Part shown: one piece after another, positions 13,201 through 21,847 of the stretch
Layout: each line of letters starts with the position of its first letter
Position numbering within the stretch: position 1 is the stretch's first letter
Program-made: the position numbers and the translations under genes
NCBI GenBank assembly: GCA_039193195.1
Contig: JBCCWS010000001.1
Coordinates: forward strand, 478,530 to 542,529
DNA length: 64,000 bases
Source: Pseudomonadota bacterium
GTDB lineage: Bacteria; Pseudomonadota; Gammaproteobacteria; Steroidobacterales; JBCBZW01
Reading direction: 5' to 3'
The notes under the pieces: model-generated
What the model was told of the DNA's origin: nothing
Database searches by the model: none
What the model saw: the letters and a program-made list of their open reading frames with translations, nothing else

Positions 13201-14005
13201 CAAGCTCTACGTCGATGCGAAAGCAATGCTGAAGCAGATGGTGGACGAGCGCTGGCTGCAAGCTAAGGCAGTAGTTGGGTTCTTCCCCGCCAACACGGTC
13301 AATCAGGATGACGTAGAGATCTATGCGGACGAGTCGCGCAGAGAAGTGCTGCAGACCTTGCGCAACCTTCGCCAGCAGAAGACCAAGCCCGATGGCCACT
13401 CGCACCTGTGCCTCTCGGACTTCGTGGCGCCGCGCGAGAGCGGTGTCATCGACTGGGTGGGCGGCTTCGCCGTGACCGCCGGCATCGGGATCGAGGAACA
13501 CGTGGAGCGCTTCGAGGCGGCCCACGATGACTACAGCGCGATTATGCTCAAAGCCCTCGCAGATCGTTTCGCCGAAGCCTTCGCTGAGGCCATGCACGAG
13601 AGAGTGCGCAAGGAATTTTGGGGCTATCAGCCCGAGGAGTCACTCAGCAACGATGAGCTCATCGACGAGCGCTACCAGGGGATCCGCCCAGCCCCCGGCT
13701 ACCCCGCGTGTCCCGATCACACCGAGAAACAGACCCTGTGGCGCTGGCTCGACGTGGAGGCGCGCACGGGAATTCGCCTGACCGAGTCCCTGGCGATGTA
13801 TCCAGCCTCATCTGTAAGCGGTATGTACTACTCCCATCCCCAGTCTCAGTACTTCGTGCTCGGCACGATCGCTCGCGATCAGGTGGAGGACTACGCCGTG
13901 CGCAAGGGTATGAGCGTGGAGGAAGCCGAGCGCTGGCTGGCTCCCAATCTTGGTTACGACCCGCGGCAGGAGACCGCCGAGTCCGCCCGCGAGTCAGCTG
14001 CCTGA
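10256..14005 (+). CDS. metH: Cobalamin-dependent methionine synthase
   Basis: A 1249-residue full-length MetH with all four modules. The homocysteine domain carries zinc ligands C250, C313 and C314. The methyltetrahydrofolate domain includes [14 protein letters not shown]. The cobalamin domain has the DxHxxG motif with the axial ligand H766. The C-terminal reactivation (SAM-binding) domain includes [12 protein letters not shown] and [10 protein letters not shown]. It transfers the methyl group made by MetF to homocysteine. Its presence means that cobalamin must be made or imported. It follows metF after 108 bp and ends the sahR-metF-metH run. Confidence 0.98.
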   Translation: MASASETRIAALHALLEERILVLDGAMGTMIQRYKLDEAAYRGEQFKDWHLDVKGNNDMLVLTQPQIVKEIHRAYLEAGADIVETNTFSANHPALADYDMQDYVREVNLAGARLAREVADEVTAETGHQRFVAGVLGPTNRTASLSPDVNDPGKRNITFDQLADTYADGARALIEGGADMMLVETIFDTLNAKAALFGIRRVYTELGIELPIFISGTITDASGRTLSGQTGEAFWNSVRHSNPLLIGLNCALGAEELRPYLEELSNIADTNVSAHPNAGLPNEFGEYDQTPQEMAAIIREFAQSGFLNVVGGCCGTTPDHIRAIAETVRDMPRRQIPDVPRKMRLSGLEPLNIGADSLFLNVGERTNVTGSAKFRKLIEADDYNAALDVARQQVESGAQVIDINMDEGMLDSEAAMERFMNLIAGEPDIARVPVMIDSSKWSVIEAGLKCTQGKAIVNSISMKEGIEPFLEQARMVRDYGAAVVVMAFDEKGQADTIERKHEICKRSYELLTQELDFPPEDIIFDPNIFAVATGIEEHNNYGVDFIEATRLIKENLPHAAVSGGLSNVSFSFRGNNPVREAMHSVFLYHAIRAGMDMAIVNAGQLAIYDDIPDELREHVEDVILNRRDDATERLLDIAAKYKGDGSAAKKVDNKAWRELPVEKRLEHALVKGIDEFVIEDTEEARQGAERPLHVIEGPLMDGMNVVGDLFGAGKMFLPQVVKSARVMKKAVAHLVPFIEKEQEESGGGARKSNGKILLATVKGDVHDIGKNIVGVVLQCNNFDVLDMGVMVPAEKILDRAREENVDIIGLSGLITPSLDEMVHVGSEMQRLGMDIPLLIGGATTSPAHTAVKIDPQYEGPVVYVKDASRAVGVAQALVGEDSRVTFMQKVSSDYEKRRKQHAGRHRKTPSLTLEEARANRLQPDWSSYTPPRPLKSGIHTFEDYSLEELMPYFDWKPFFNAWQLAGKFPQLLEDPVVGEEATKLYVDAKAMLKQMVDERWLQAKAVVGFFPANTVNQDDVEIYADESRREVLQTLRNLRQQKTKPDGHSHLCLSDFVAPRESGVIDWVGGFAVTAGIGIEEHVERFEAAHDDYSAIMLKALADRFAEAFAEAMHERVRKEFWGYQPEESLSNDELIDERYQGIRPAPGYPACPDHTEKQTLWRWLDVEARTGIRLTESLAMYPASSVSGMYYSHPQSQYFVLGTIARDQVEDYAVRKGMSVEEAERWLAPNLGYDPRQETAESARESAA

Positions 14006-14029
14006 GCCGTGCAGGCGGCGTGCATTAAT

Positions 14030-14049
14030 GGGAATGACTCTCATTTGCG
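14030..14049. promoter_or_regulatory. Fur-box-like operator
   Basis: AATGA at 14033-14037 and TCATT at 14041-14045 form a perfect 5-bp inverted repeat around CTC. The 13-mer matches the core of the classic Fur box (AATGATAATCATT) at 10 of 13 positions. It sits 69 bp upstream of the gene starting at 14114, in a good position for iron-dependent repression. This is pattern recognition only, with no binding evidence. Confidence 0.6.
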
Positions 14050-14113
14050 TTTAGCTTTGGGGTAGACTATCGTGACACGGGAACGATAGACGCCACTGAA
14101 CGACGGAGTGCCG

Positions 14114-14584
14114 ATGACCGCCATCCCCGTTACGCGAATGAGTGAGCTGAGCACGGGCGCTCAGCTAATTCTCTGGGCGGCACGCCACCTGGTGGGCGCC
14201 GCCATCCGCGACAAGGGAACCCCCTGGTGTGTGCCGCGCAGCTTCGAGATCGCGGGCGCGGCCAGCGCCCTGGAGAGCCTCAAGGATCTGGTGGTGGCCG
14301 TCGCCCAGCAAACGCCGCGTCAGTTGGTGGTCGCCAATCCCTCAGCGGGGCAGCTCACGCGCGATGAGGTCACCTTCGCGGCCGCCCTGACGGGCGATCG
14401 GGACGCTGCCAGCGTAGTGGAAAGCACCGGTGAGGAGATCCCTGAGTACCTGAGTCGGCTGCGTGAAGTCATGGCCTCGGCGGGCCTACCGCTCACGCGC
14501 TTGGGCACCCCTGACCGAGGACTACTGCGCAGCGGGCGTGCTCCGGCAATGTATGCCAACCCGGGCCTGGCCGACCTGCACTGA
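14114..14584 (+). CDS. Unknown protein, possibly iron-regulated
   Basis: A 156-residue soluble protein I do not recognise. It has no signal peptide or clear metal motif and only one Cys (in TPWCVPRSF). The chosen ATG at 14114 has ACGGAG at 14103-14108 as ribosome-binding site; a GTG at 14108 is the alternative. The Fur-box-like repeat upstream suggests expression under iron limitation. The gene is single, followed after about 10 bp by the convergent moeB. Coding character looks good (no long competing frame, typical codon use). Confidence 0.65.
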   Translation: MTAIPVTRMSELSTGAQLILWAARHLVGAAIRDKGTPWCVPRSFEIAGAASALESLKDLVVAVAQQTPRQLVVANPSAGQLTRDEVTFAAALTGDRDAASVVESTGEEIPEYLSRLREVMASAGLPLTRLGTPDRGLLRSGRAPAMYANPGLADLH

Positions 14585-14593
14585 GCCTTCCCG

Positions 14594-15364
14594 TCAGGCG
14601 CACACCGGGCACGCGGGGTCGCGTGCGAAGCGCAAAGAACGCCACTGCATAGTCAGGGCGTCGTAGGTCATCAATCGCCCGGCGCTGTCTTCACCTAATC
14701 CTAGAATAAGCTTAAGCGCCTCCGTTGCCATCATTGCCCCTACGGTGCCAACCAGGGGGGCAAACACGCCGTTGCCCTGACAGTTCTCGCTCGCCTCATC
14801 GCTCTCGGCGAACAGGCAGCGGTAGCAAGGTGTCTCCTCACCATGCAGGCGACGACGGTCGTGCCTGAACACCGCCAGCTGCCCTTCGAAGCGGATGGCT
14901 GCGCCGGAAATGAGGGGTGTACCGACCTCGGCGCAGGCGGCGTTCACGGCGAAGCGGGTGGCGAAGTTGTCGCTGCCATCCAGTACCACGTCGACCGCGG
15001 CGACAGCGTCCCTCAGGCCCTCTTCGTCCAATCGCCTGTCGAGTGGATGCAGTGTCACCTGATCGTTGACATCACGCAGGGCGCTAGCCGCGGCCGCCGC
15101 CTTCCGCTCGCCCACATTGCGGGTCCTGTAGAGCACCTGACGCTGCAGGTTCGTCGCGTCCACGCGGTCGAAGTCGTTCAACCACAGGGCCCCGAGGCCG
15201 GCCGCCGCGAGGTAGAGGCTGGCCGGTGAGCCAAGCCCGCCCAGACCCACGATCAACGCGCGCCCCGCGCCAATCCTCCCCTGCCCGGCCTCGCCCACCT
15301 GGGACAGGGCTATGTGTCGGGCGAAGCGCAGGCGTTCGGCGTCGCTCAAGGTGGGGCTCGTCAC
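14594..15364 (-). CDS. moeB: Molybdopterin-synthase adenylyltransferase (MoeB/ThiF family)
   Basis: A 256-residue E1-like enzyme with the nucleotide-binding loop VGLGGLGSPASLYLAAAG (from about residue 39). It has the acidic strand LNDFDRVDATNLQRQ and four zinc-type cysteines in CYRC and the C-terminal CPVC. It adenylates the C-terminal glycine of the small MoaD/ThiS-type sulfur carrier. Its GTG start overlaps the prmC stop by 4 bases. HesA or ThiF identity is the main alternative; pairing with prmC, as seen in other gammaproteobacteria, favours MoeB. Confidence 0.88.
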   Translation of the reverse strand: MTSPTLSDAERLRFARHIALSQVGEAGQGRIGAGRALIVGLGGLGSPASLYLAAAGLGALWLNDFDRVDATNLQRQVLYRTRNVGERKAAAAASALRDVNDQVTLHPLDRRLDEEGLRDAVAAVDVVLDGSDNFATRFAVNAACAEVGTPLISGAAIRFEGQLAVFRHDRRRLHGEETPCYRCLFAESDEASENCQGNGVFAPLVGTVGAMMATEALKLILGLGEDSAGRLMTYDALTMQWRSLRFARDPACPVCA

Positions 15365-16242
15365 TGCTGTAGCCCCGGCGGCGGGCGCAGGCCCGGGCTA
15401 CGGCCTTGGGTGACGCGTTCGTGACCGCTCAAGTCCAACCCCGTGTCGATCTCTGCGTAGCCGGCGGCCGTGAACAGTTCGCGCACGACTGGGCCCTGCT
15501 GATAGCCATGTTCGACGATCAACCAGCCCCCTTCACGCAGGTGGGAGCGGGCGCCGCGAACGATCTCTCGCATGGCATCCAGCCCGTCCTCCCCGCTGAT
15601 CAGAGCGACGCGCGGCTCGAAGCGCAGGTCCCCCTCGCGCAGGTGTGGATCGTCCCGCGTCAGATAGGGGGGATTGGAGGCGATGAGTTGGAATCGCTCA
15701 TCGGACTCAAGCGCCTGCCACCAGTGGCCGTGGCGCAATCGCAAACTGAGTCCGAGACGCTCGGCGTTGACCCGGGCTAGGCGTAGGGTGTCGTGATTGA
15801 TGTCGGTCGCCGTGAGCTGCCAGTGGGGGGACTCGCTGGCGAGCGCCAGGGCGATCGCGCCGCTGCCCGTACCCAGGTCGAGGACGCGGGCGGCGGGCAC
15901 GGCCCAGCGGTCGATCGCATCGCGCAAGCTCAGCGCACGCTGCACGAGGGTCTCCGTATCGGGGCGCGGGATCAGCGTGCGCTCGTCCACGCGCAGGGGC
16001 AGGGACCAAAACTCCCGTTCGCCGAGAATGTAGGCGATCGGTTCACCCTCGGCGCGGCGGCTGATGAGGGCGTCGCACGCGTCAAACTCCGCCCGCGTGC
16101 ACGGATGCTCGGCCCAGGCCCTGAGCCAGCTCCGCGGGCGGCCGAGCGCTCGCGCCACGAGCACTTCTGCATCGAGGGGGGCGAGGCCGCGCTCGCGGGC
16201 GTGGCTGAGCACCTGAGCGATCGACAACTCCTGGCCAGTCAT
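15361..16242 (-). CDS. prmC: Release-factor glutamine methyltransferase PrmC
   Basis: A 293-residue HemK/PrmC. It has an N-terminal helical release-factor-binding domain, the SAM loop VLDLGTGSGAIALAL (GTGSGA at 124-129) and the catalytic NPPY at residues 190-193. It methylates the glutamine of the GGQ motif in RF1 and RF2. In related bacteria it follows prfA directly. Here prfA lies more than 11 kb away (27.6-28.7 kb), so the prfA-prmC link is broken. The last codons carry a GC-rich inverted repeat. Confidence 0.95.
   Translation of the reverse strand: MTGQELSIAQVLSHARERGLAPLDAEVLVARALGRPRSWLRAWAEHPCTRAEFDACDALISRRAEGEPIAYILGEREFWSLPLRVDERTLIPRPDTETLVQRALSLRDAIDRWAVPAARVLDLGTGSGAIALALASESPHWQLTATDINHDTLRLARVNAERLGLSLRLRHGHWWQALESDERFQLIASNPPYLTRDDPHLREGDLRFEPRVALISGEDGLDAMREIVRGARSHLREGGWLIVEHGYQQGPVVRELFTAAGYAEIDTGLDLSGHERVTQGRSPGLRPPPGLQQ
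15369..15401. repeat. REP-like inverted repeat inside the 3' end of prmC
   Basis: GTAGCCC at 15369-15375 and GGGCTAC at 15395-15401 pair perfectly around a GC-rich loop. The element resembles the GTAGCCCGGG-type repetitive extragenic palindromes common in GC-rich gammaproteobacteria, but here it encodes the low-complexity Pro/Gly-rich C-terminus of PrmC. A related hairpin, CCGGGC-CTAA-GCCCGG, lies near 37033-37048. Confidence 0.45.
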
Positions 16243-16365
16243 GGACGCGATGGTAGCCGAATCGCGGCTCTGGCGGTCAGGCGAGCGCTTCGTGATCGCG
16301 GGCTCCCTTGATGCGGTGCGATTAGGATTAGAATTCCGCCGAGATCGCAGGAGGCCGAGACGCAG

Positions 16366-17811
16366 ATGATCTACTCCAACGTGCTCGAGATGGTCGGCAA
16401 CACGCCGCTGCTCGAAGTTCAGCGCCTAGACACGGGACCGTGCCAGCTGTTTCTGAAGCTTGAGCTGCTCAATCCGGGCGGGTCGATCAAGGATCGCATC
16501 GGGGTTGCGATGATCGACGCTGCCGAAGCGCGCGGTGATATCAAGCCCGGCGATACGATCGTGGAGGCCACCGCCGGCAACACGGGGATCGGCCTGGCGC
16601 TCGCCGCTTCCCAGCGCGGCTACCGTCTGGTGCTGGTGATCCCGGACAAGATGAGCCAGGAGAAGATATTCAACTTGCGCGCCATGGGCGCGGAGATACT
16701 CCTCACCCGCTCCGATGTGGGGCGCGGCCACCCGGAGTACTACCAAGACCTGGCCAAGTCCTACGCCGAGGAACACGGCGCCTACTACATCAATCAATTT
16801 GCTAACCCGGACAATCCGACCGCCCACGAGGAACACACAGCGCCGGAGATTTGGGAGCAGATGGCGCATGATCTCGACGCGGTGGTGGTCGGCGTTGGCA
16901 CCTCCGGCACGATCAGCGGCATGACCCGCTTTTTCAAGCGCGTGGCGCCACACGTGAAGATGGTGCTGGCCGACCCGCGCGGCTCGATCCTCGCGGACTA
17001 CATCGCCACCGGCGAGATCGGCGAGAAGGGCTCCTGGCTGGTGGAGGGGATCGGCGAGGACTTCATTCCTGACATCGCCGATCTGAGCGGCATCGGCAGC
17101 GCCTACAGCATCAGCGACGATGAGTCCTTCGCTGCCGCGCGCCAGCTGCTGCGCGAGGAGGGCCTGCTCGCAGGGTCGTCTTCGGGTACGCTGCTCGCCG
17201 CGGCCTTGAAGTACTGTCGGGAGCAGACCGAACCGAAGCGCGTGGTCGCTTTCGCCTGCGACACGGGCAATAAATACCTCTCCAAGCTGTACAACGACTT
17301 TTGGATGGAGGATCAGGGCTTCATCGAACGCCAGACCCACGGCGACCTGCGCGACCTTATCGGTCGCCCCCACGGTCAGCGTGCCACGGTGACCGTGGGC
17401 CCAGACGATGTGCTCACCACGGCTCACAACCGCTTGCGCAACGCCGGCTTCTCCCAGCTTCCGGTGATCGAGGACGCCACGCTGGTCGGCGTACTCACGG
17501 AAGAGGACATCATGCGCTATGTCTTTGGCCACCCCGGGCGCTTGCGACACCCGGTGCGCAGCGCGATGCGCACGGCTTTCGCCAAGGTGGAGAAGGACTT
17601 CTCCATGAACAATACGGTCTCTCTGCTCACGGGGGTGCCCTACGTGGCGGTCACCGACCACGACCAGTTCCTAGGCCTGATCACCCGTGCCGATATGCTC
17701 AACTACATGCGCAAGCAGATGAACATGCCGGAGGGCACGGAGCTCGCGCCCAATGTCGACGCTGACGCCGCGGCTGCCGCGCTCCTTTCACCGTCCGGTG
17801 CCGGCGACTGA
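16366..17811 (+). CDS. cbs: Cystathionine beta-synthase
   Basis: A 481-residue fold-type II PLP enzyme with a C-terminal tandem CBS (Bateman) module. The PLP Lys is K42 in NPGGSIKDRI, with TAGNTGIGLA and the phosphate loop GVGTSGTISG. Residues from about 345 to 455 form two CBS repeats (VGVLTEEDIMRYVF and FLGLITRADML end them). It condenses homocysteine with serine to cystathionine; the CBS module may bind SAM or an adenine nucleotide. There is no N-terminal haem region. AGGAGG lies just upstream of the ATG. Neighbouring genes favour CBS over cysteine synthase. Confidence 0.9.
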   Translation: MIYSNVLEMVGNTPLLEVQRLDTGPCQLFLKLELLNPGGSIKDRIGVAMIDAAEARGDIKPGDTIVEATAGNTGIGLALAASQRGYRLVLVIPDKMSQEKIFNLRAMGAEILLTRSDVGRGHPEYYQDLAKSYAEEHGAYYINQFANPDNPTAHEEHTAPEIWEQMAHDLDAVVVGVGTSGTISGMTRFFKRVAPHVKMVLADPRGSILADYIATGEIGEKGSWLVEGIGEDFIPDIADLSGIGSAYSISDDESFAAARQLLREEGLLAGSSSGTLLAAALKYCREQTEPKRVVAFACDTGNKYLSKLYNDFWMEDQGFIERQTHGDLRDLIGRPHGQRATVTVGPDDVLTTAHNRLRNAGFSQLPVIEDATLVGVLTEEDIMRYVFGHPGRLRHPVRSAMRTAFAKVEKDFSMNNTVSLLTGVPYVAVTDHDQFLGLITRADMLNYMRKQMNMPEGTELAPNVDADAAAAALLSPSGAGD

Positions 17812-17836
17812 ACAGATTCGATAATCGAGGAACTTC

Positions 17837-19009
17837 ATGAGCGATCAGTCTTCCCACGGCGCCGACCAGCACCTGGCGACCCGAGTCATCCACGCCGGCC
17901 AGCACCCGGACCCTGTGACCGGTGCCGTCATGCCGCCGATCTCCCTGAGTTCCACCTACGCTCAGGAAAGCCCCGGCGTGCACAAGGGCTACGAGTACTC
18001 ACGTTCGGAAAACCCCACGCGCATGGCGTGGGAGCGTTGTATCGCGGACCTCGAGAGCGGTGTGCGCGGCTGTGCCTTCGCGTCCGGGCTCGCGGCGATC
18101 GCGACCATCCTCGAACTGCTCCCTGCTGGCAGTCACCTGGTGGCCAGCGATGATCTCTACGGAGGCACCTACCGCCTGTTCGATCGCGTGCGGGCGAACA
18201 GCGCTGGCCTGCAGGTCACCTTCGTCGACACTGGCGATGTCGATGCCGTGCGCGCGGCGATCACACCGGAGACGCGCATGCTCTGGGTGGAGACACCGAG
18301 CAACCCGATGATGCGGCTCACAGATCTAGCCGCGCTCGGTGCACTGGCGGGAGATCACGACTTGATCGCCGTGGCCGACAACACCTTTGCGACGCCGCTG
18401 ATCCAGCGTCCCCTGGAGCTCGGCTTCGACATAGTGATGCACTCGACCACCAAGTATCTCAACGGCCACTCGGACATCATTGGGGGCGTGGCCGTGACCC
18501 GCGAACAAGAGCTCGGCGAACAGCTCGGCTTCCTGCAATTCGCCGTCGGCGCCGTAGCCAGCCCCTTCGATAGCTTTCTAGCCCTGCGCGGCGTGAAGAC
18601 TCTCGCCGTGCGCATGCGCGCCCACAACGAGAACGCGGCCAAGCTGGCGGACTGGCTGTGCCGGCATCCTCAGGTGCTGCAGGTGTTCTATCCCGGTTTG
18701 GAAGGTCATCCGCAGTTTCAGCTGGCGCAGCGCCAGATGGATGGCTTTGGCGGCATGATCAGCCTGCGCGTGGCGGGCGGCCTTGATGGGGCCAAACGGA
18801 TGCTTGAGCGGCTCGGCGTATTCACCCTGGCGGAGAGTTTGGGTGGCGTGGAGAGTTTGGCCAACCACCCTGCCATCATGACCCATGCTTCCGTGCCTGC
18901 CCAGCGGCGCGCCGTGCTCGGTATCGGCGATGACCTGGTGCGCTTGTCCGTCGGCATAGAGGGTGTGGAAGATCTAATGGCTGATCTGGAGCAGGCCCTC
19001 GACGGCTGA
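17837..19009 (+). CDS. Cystathionine gamma-synthase/lyase family enzyme
   Basis: A 390-residue Cys/Met-metabolism PLP enzyme of fold type I. The PLP Lys is K206 in MHSTTKYLNGHSD, preceded by VADNTFATP, and EYSRSENPTR lies near the N-terminus. It starts 25 bp after cbs and is probably in the same operon. That pairing points to cystathionine gamma-lyase (cystathionine to cysteine, reverse transsulfuration) rather than MetB-type synthesis. The two activities cannot be separated with confidence from sequence by eye. Confidence 0.88.
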   Translation: MSDQSSHGADQHLATRVIHAGQHPDPVTGAVMPPISLSSTYAQESPGVHKGYEYSRSENPTRMAWERCIADLESGVRGCAFASGLAAIATILELLPAGSHLVASDDLYGGTYRLFDRVRANSAGLQVTFVDTGDVDAVRAAITPETRMLWVETPSNPMMRLTDLAALGALAGDHDLIAVADNTFATPLIQRPLELGFDIVMHSTTKYLNGHSDIIGGVAVTREQELGEQLGFLQFAVGAVASPFDSFLALRGVKTLAVRMRAHNENAAKLADWLCRHPQVLQVFYPGLEGHPQFQLAQRQMDGFGGMISLRVAGGLDGAKRMLERLGVFTLAESLGGVESLANHPAIMTHASVPAQRRAVLGIGDDLVRLSVGIEGVEDLMADLEQALDG

Positions 19010-19026
19010 TCGCGGCCTCGATCCCA

Positions 19027-20022
19027 CTAGGCACCGTCTGGGTCCACCACTAACACCACCTTGCCGCGTGTCTCGTTGCGGGCGAGAAGGTCGTGAGCCT
19101 CTTCCACCTTGGTCCAGGGGAGGATGCGATCTATCACAGGTCTTAGGCGTCTTTCAGCAAATGCTGGAGTTAGGTGCGTCTCGAAGTCTCGGGCCAGCTG
19201 AGTCTTGTGCTCCAACGGGCGGTTGCGAAGGGTGGATGCCTGAAGCTTAAGCCGCTTGCGAAAGAACAGGCCCAGGTTGACCCGTTCGGCCGCCGCGCCC
19301 CCCATGAGCGCCAAGGTGACGATACGCCCGTCCTGGGCGGCTGCGCGAATGTTGGCATCGAGATAGGACGCGCCCATGAAGTCGACGATCACGTTGGCCC
19401 CGCGCCCGCCGCTGAGTTCGCCTACTCGCTCAGCGAAAGACTCCGCTCGGTAATCGATGGCTGCGCAAGCACCTAGGGATAAGCATAGCTCATGCTTGCT
19501 CGTGCTCGCGGTGACCAGCACCCGGGCCTCTAGCAAGTTCTTGGCGATTTGGATGGCGGCGGTGCCCACACCGCTCGCGCCCGCGTGCACTAGGGCGGTT
19601 TCTCCGGCCTGCAGTTGCGCCTGCCAGACAAGGGTTTGCCAGGCGGTCATGAAGACTTCCGGAAGGGCCGCCGCCTCGATGGTGTCGAGGCCCGCCGGCA
19701 CCGCCATCGCGAGCACCTCGGGAATGATGACGTACTGTGCAAAGCCGCCGCCCGCAAGCAGGCTGCACACGACATCGCCAACGTCGAATCGCTGACACGC
19801 CTTGCCCGTAGCCACGACCTCGCCCGCCATCTCCAAGCCCAAGATCTCGCTTTCGCCTGGCGGTGCAGGGTAGTGGCCAGTGCGTTGCATGAGATCCGCG
19901 CGGTTGGCGGCCGTAGCCACTACGCGCACGAGCAGCTCATCGTGGGCCGGCGCCGGGTCGGGCCGGTCGACGAATACGAGTCGGCTATTCGGCCCCATGT
20001 CTTGGATGGCCACGGCGCGCAT
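19027..20022 (-). CDS. NAD(P)H quinone oxidoreductase, zinc-independent MDR family
   Basis: A 331-residue medium-chain reductase of the quinone oxidoreductase/PIG3 group. It starts MRAVAIQDMG and has the GroES-like half with NRADLMQRTGHYPAPPG. A Rossmann half follows (LVHAGASGVGTAAIQIAK), then VIVDFMGASYLDANI. No catalytic or structural zinc cysteines are visible. It probably reduces quinones or enals with NADPH. It is convergent with the cystathionine enzyme and divergent from the MATE gene. Confidence 0.85.
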   Translation of the reverse strand: MRAVAIQDMGPNSRLVFVDRPDPAPAHDELLVRVVATAANRADLMQRTGHYPAPPGESEILGLEMAGEVVATGKACQRFDVGDVVCSLLAGGGFAQYVIIPEVLAMAVPAGLDTIEAAALPEVFMTAWQTLVWQAQLQAGETALVHAGASGVGTAAIQIAKNLLEARVLVTASTSKHELCLSLGACAAIDYRAESFAERVGELSGGRGANVIVDFMGASYLDANIRAAAQDGRIVTLALMGGAAAERVNLGLFFRKRLKLQASTLRNRPLEHKTQLARDFETHLTPAFAERRLRPVIDRILPWTKVEEAHDLLARNETRGKVVLVVDPDGA

Positions 20023-20117
20023 ACTGGTCTCCCGGCTGAAGCTCCCCCGAACGTGGTGCTGGCGAGCTTTTAGTGCCTCGCCCTATCCTTGGCTCGTCTT
20101 GCTCTGCCCGTGCGGAT

Positions 20118-20135
20118 ATCACGATCGTACGTGAT
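20118..20135. promoter_or_regulatory. Inverted repeat in the quinone reductase/MATE divergent region
   Basis: ATCACG at 20118-20123 and CGTGAT at 20130-20135 form perfect 6-bp arms around six bases. The site lies about 95 bp upstream of the reductase start and 210 bp upstream of the MATE start, in a 325-bp stretch without other features. It could be an operator for a redox- or drug-responsive regulator. The regulator is unknown. Confidence 0.35.
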
Positions 20136-20347
20136 GCTTCGCATGCGCAGCGCGTCCGCCTAGGATCCCTAGCCTGGACTATTCATGAGTCTTCTGCAGC
20201 GACCGGCGATACAAAGGAAACACACGGCGCGTTCAGTTATGGCGCTCGCCGCATGGCGGAGTACGCCTGCGCGCCATCCCGTGCTCTCCTGCGTCTCGCC
20301 ACCCTTGCGACGAAGACTGATGAATCATCCAAGCTAGTGTGCCCGTC

Positions 20348-21718
20348 ATGATGCCTGCATCCGCCGCCGCTGCCACGCCGACGCGTGGCGAGGTCTTGCG
20401 AATCGCCACGCCGCTGATCCTCTCGAACCTCTCCGTGCCGCTGCTCGGCATGGTGGACACAGCGGTCGTTGGGCACATGGGGGAAGTGCACTACTTGGGC
20501 GCCGTCGCCGTAGGCGCCAGCGTGTTCAGCCTGCTCTTCTTTGGTCTGAACTTCCTGCGCATGGCGACGACCGGGTTGGTGTCCCAGGCCGCGGGAGCGG
20601 GCGAGGGCGACACTCTGCGAGTCACCTTGATGCAGGGCGTATTGGTCGCGCTTGTGTGTGCCACGCTGCTGCTGCTGCTGCAGCATCCAATGCGCGAACT
20701 GGCCATGTCGTTGCTCGGCGTGACCGCGGCGGTCGGGCAAGCAGCGCGCGCCTACTTCGATGTACGGGTCTGGAGTGCGCCGCTAGTGTTGGTCAACTTC
20801 GTGCTCGTGGGGTGGCTGGTGGGGCTGGCGCGCACGCGCGCCGTGCTAGCGGTTACCTTGACCATCAACCTTGCCAACATCTTGCTCGACCTGCTGTTCG
20901 TATATGGCCTTGGCTCAGGAATTCGTGGCGTTGCCGCGGCTACCGTTCTGGCCGAGTTGCTCGGCATGCTCACGGCGGTCATGGCGGCGCGCGGTGCCCT
21001 ATTGGATTACCCTGCACGGCATCTCCAGCAATGGTCGCGAAGCACCTTCAGCGCGGCCATTGCTTGGCGGGGCTTATCGCGTCTGTTCGCATTGAACGGC
21101 AACCTGCTGGTGCGGACCTTGGCCCTTCAACTGGCGTTTCTCGCGCTGACCGGGCGCGGAGCACGCCTGGGCGAGACGATCCTGGCCGTCAATGCGGTCC
21201 TGCTGACCTTCCAGCACGTGATTTCCTACGGCTTAGATGGCTTCGCTCAGGCGGTGGAGGCATTGGTCGGCCGAGGGCTCGGCGCTCGGCGACAGCTCGC
21301 GGTCGAGCACGCCGTGCGCTACGGCTTTGAATGCGCGGTCGCCGTGGCCGCGTGCGGCGCGCTCGTGCTCGCCTTGGGAGGTGGCGCACTGGCCGATATG
21401 CTGACCGACCAAAGCGCCGTGCGCGAGGGCGTGCGGCGCTACCTACCTTGGCTCGTGGTGTCACCCCTGATCAGCCTGTGGAGCTTCATTTTCGACGGCG
21501 CTTTCATCGGCGCCACCGCCGCTCGTGAGATGCGAAACGCCATGGTGCTTTCCACCTTCGTCGTCTACTTGCCCGCGCTGTGGCTGCTCGCCGATTGGGG
21601 CAATCACGGGCTGTGGGCTGCCTTTTCCTTATTCATGCTTGCCCGCGCAATCACTATGGCCGTGGCCTTTCCGGGCGCGGTCCTGGCGCGTGCCGTAGCG
21701 ACCGACGCGAAAGTGTGA
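20348..21718 (+). CDS. MATE-family multidrug/toxin exporter
   Basis: A protein of about 456 residues with roughly 12 membrane segments and the MATE hallmarks. These include the N-terminal PLILSNLSVPLLGMVDTAVVGHMG and the repeated pattern in the second half, where GLDGFAQAVEALVGRGLGA is typical of the DinF-like branch. It would export organic cations or other toxic compounds using a sodium or proton gradient. The frame opens at GTG 20339, but ATG 20348 and ATG 20351 are more likely starts. No clear ribosome-binding site is visible for any of them. Confidence 0.9.
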   Translation: MMPASAAAATPTRGEVLRIATPLILSNLSVPLLGMVDTAVVGHMGEVHYLGAVAVGASVFSLLFFGLNFLRMATTGLVSQAAGAGEGDTLRVTLMQGVLVALVCATLLLLLQHPMRELAMSLLGVTAAVGQAARAYFDVRVWSAPLVLVNFVLVGWLVGLARTRAVLAVTLTINLANILLDLLFVYGLGSGIRGVAAATVLAELLGMLTAVMAARGALLDYPARHLQQWSRSTFSAAIAWRGLSRLFALNGNLLVRTLALQLAFLALTGRGARLGETILAVNAVLLTFQHVISYGLDGFAQAVEALVGRGLGARRQLAVEHAVRYGFECAVAVAACGALVLALGGGALADMLTDQSAVREGVRRYLPWLVVSPLISLWSFIFDGAFIGATAAREMRNAMVLSTFVVYLPALWLLADWGNHGLWAAFSLFMLARAITMAVAFPGAVLARAVATDAKV

Positions 21719-21847
21719 ACCCAGTTGTCCGGCGATGGGATGTCCCATCGGAAGCTGCGGAGAACTGTGAAGTGGACGCTGTGGTGATTGTCAGGTGTAC
21801 CGGACACTCACGGGTCAGACCGTGACCTCCGCGCAGTGCCGCCCGGG

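Noticed and set aside
16426..17661. A 411-codon antisense frame inside cbs
   Set aside because: The plus-strand PLP and CBS motifs are decisive; the antisense product has no plausible fold.
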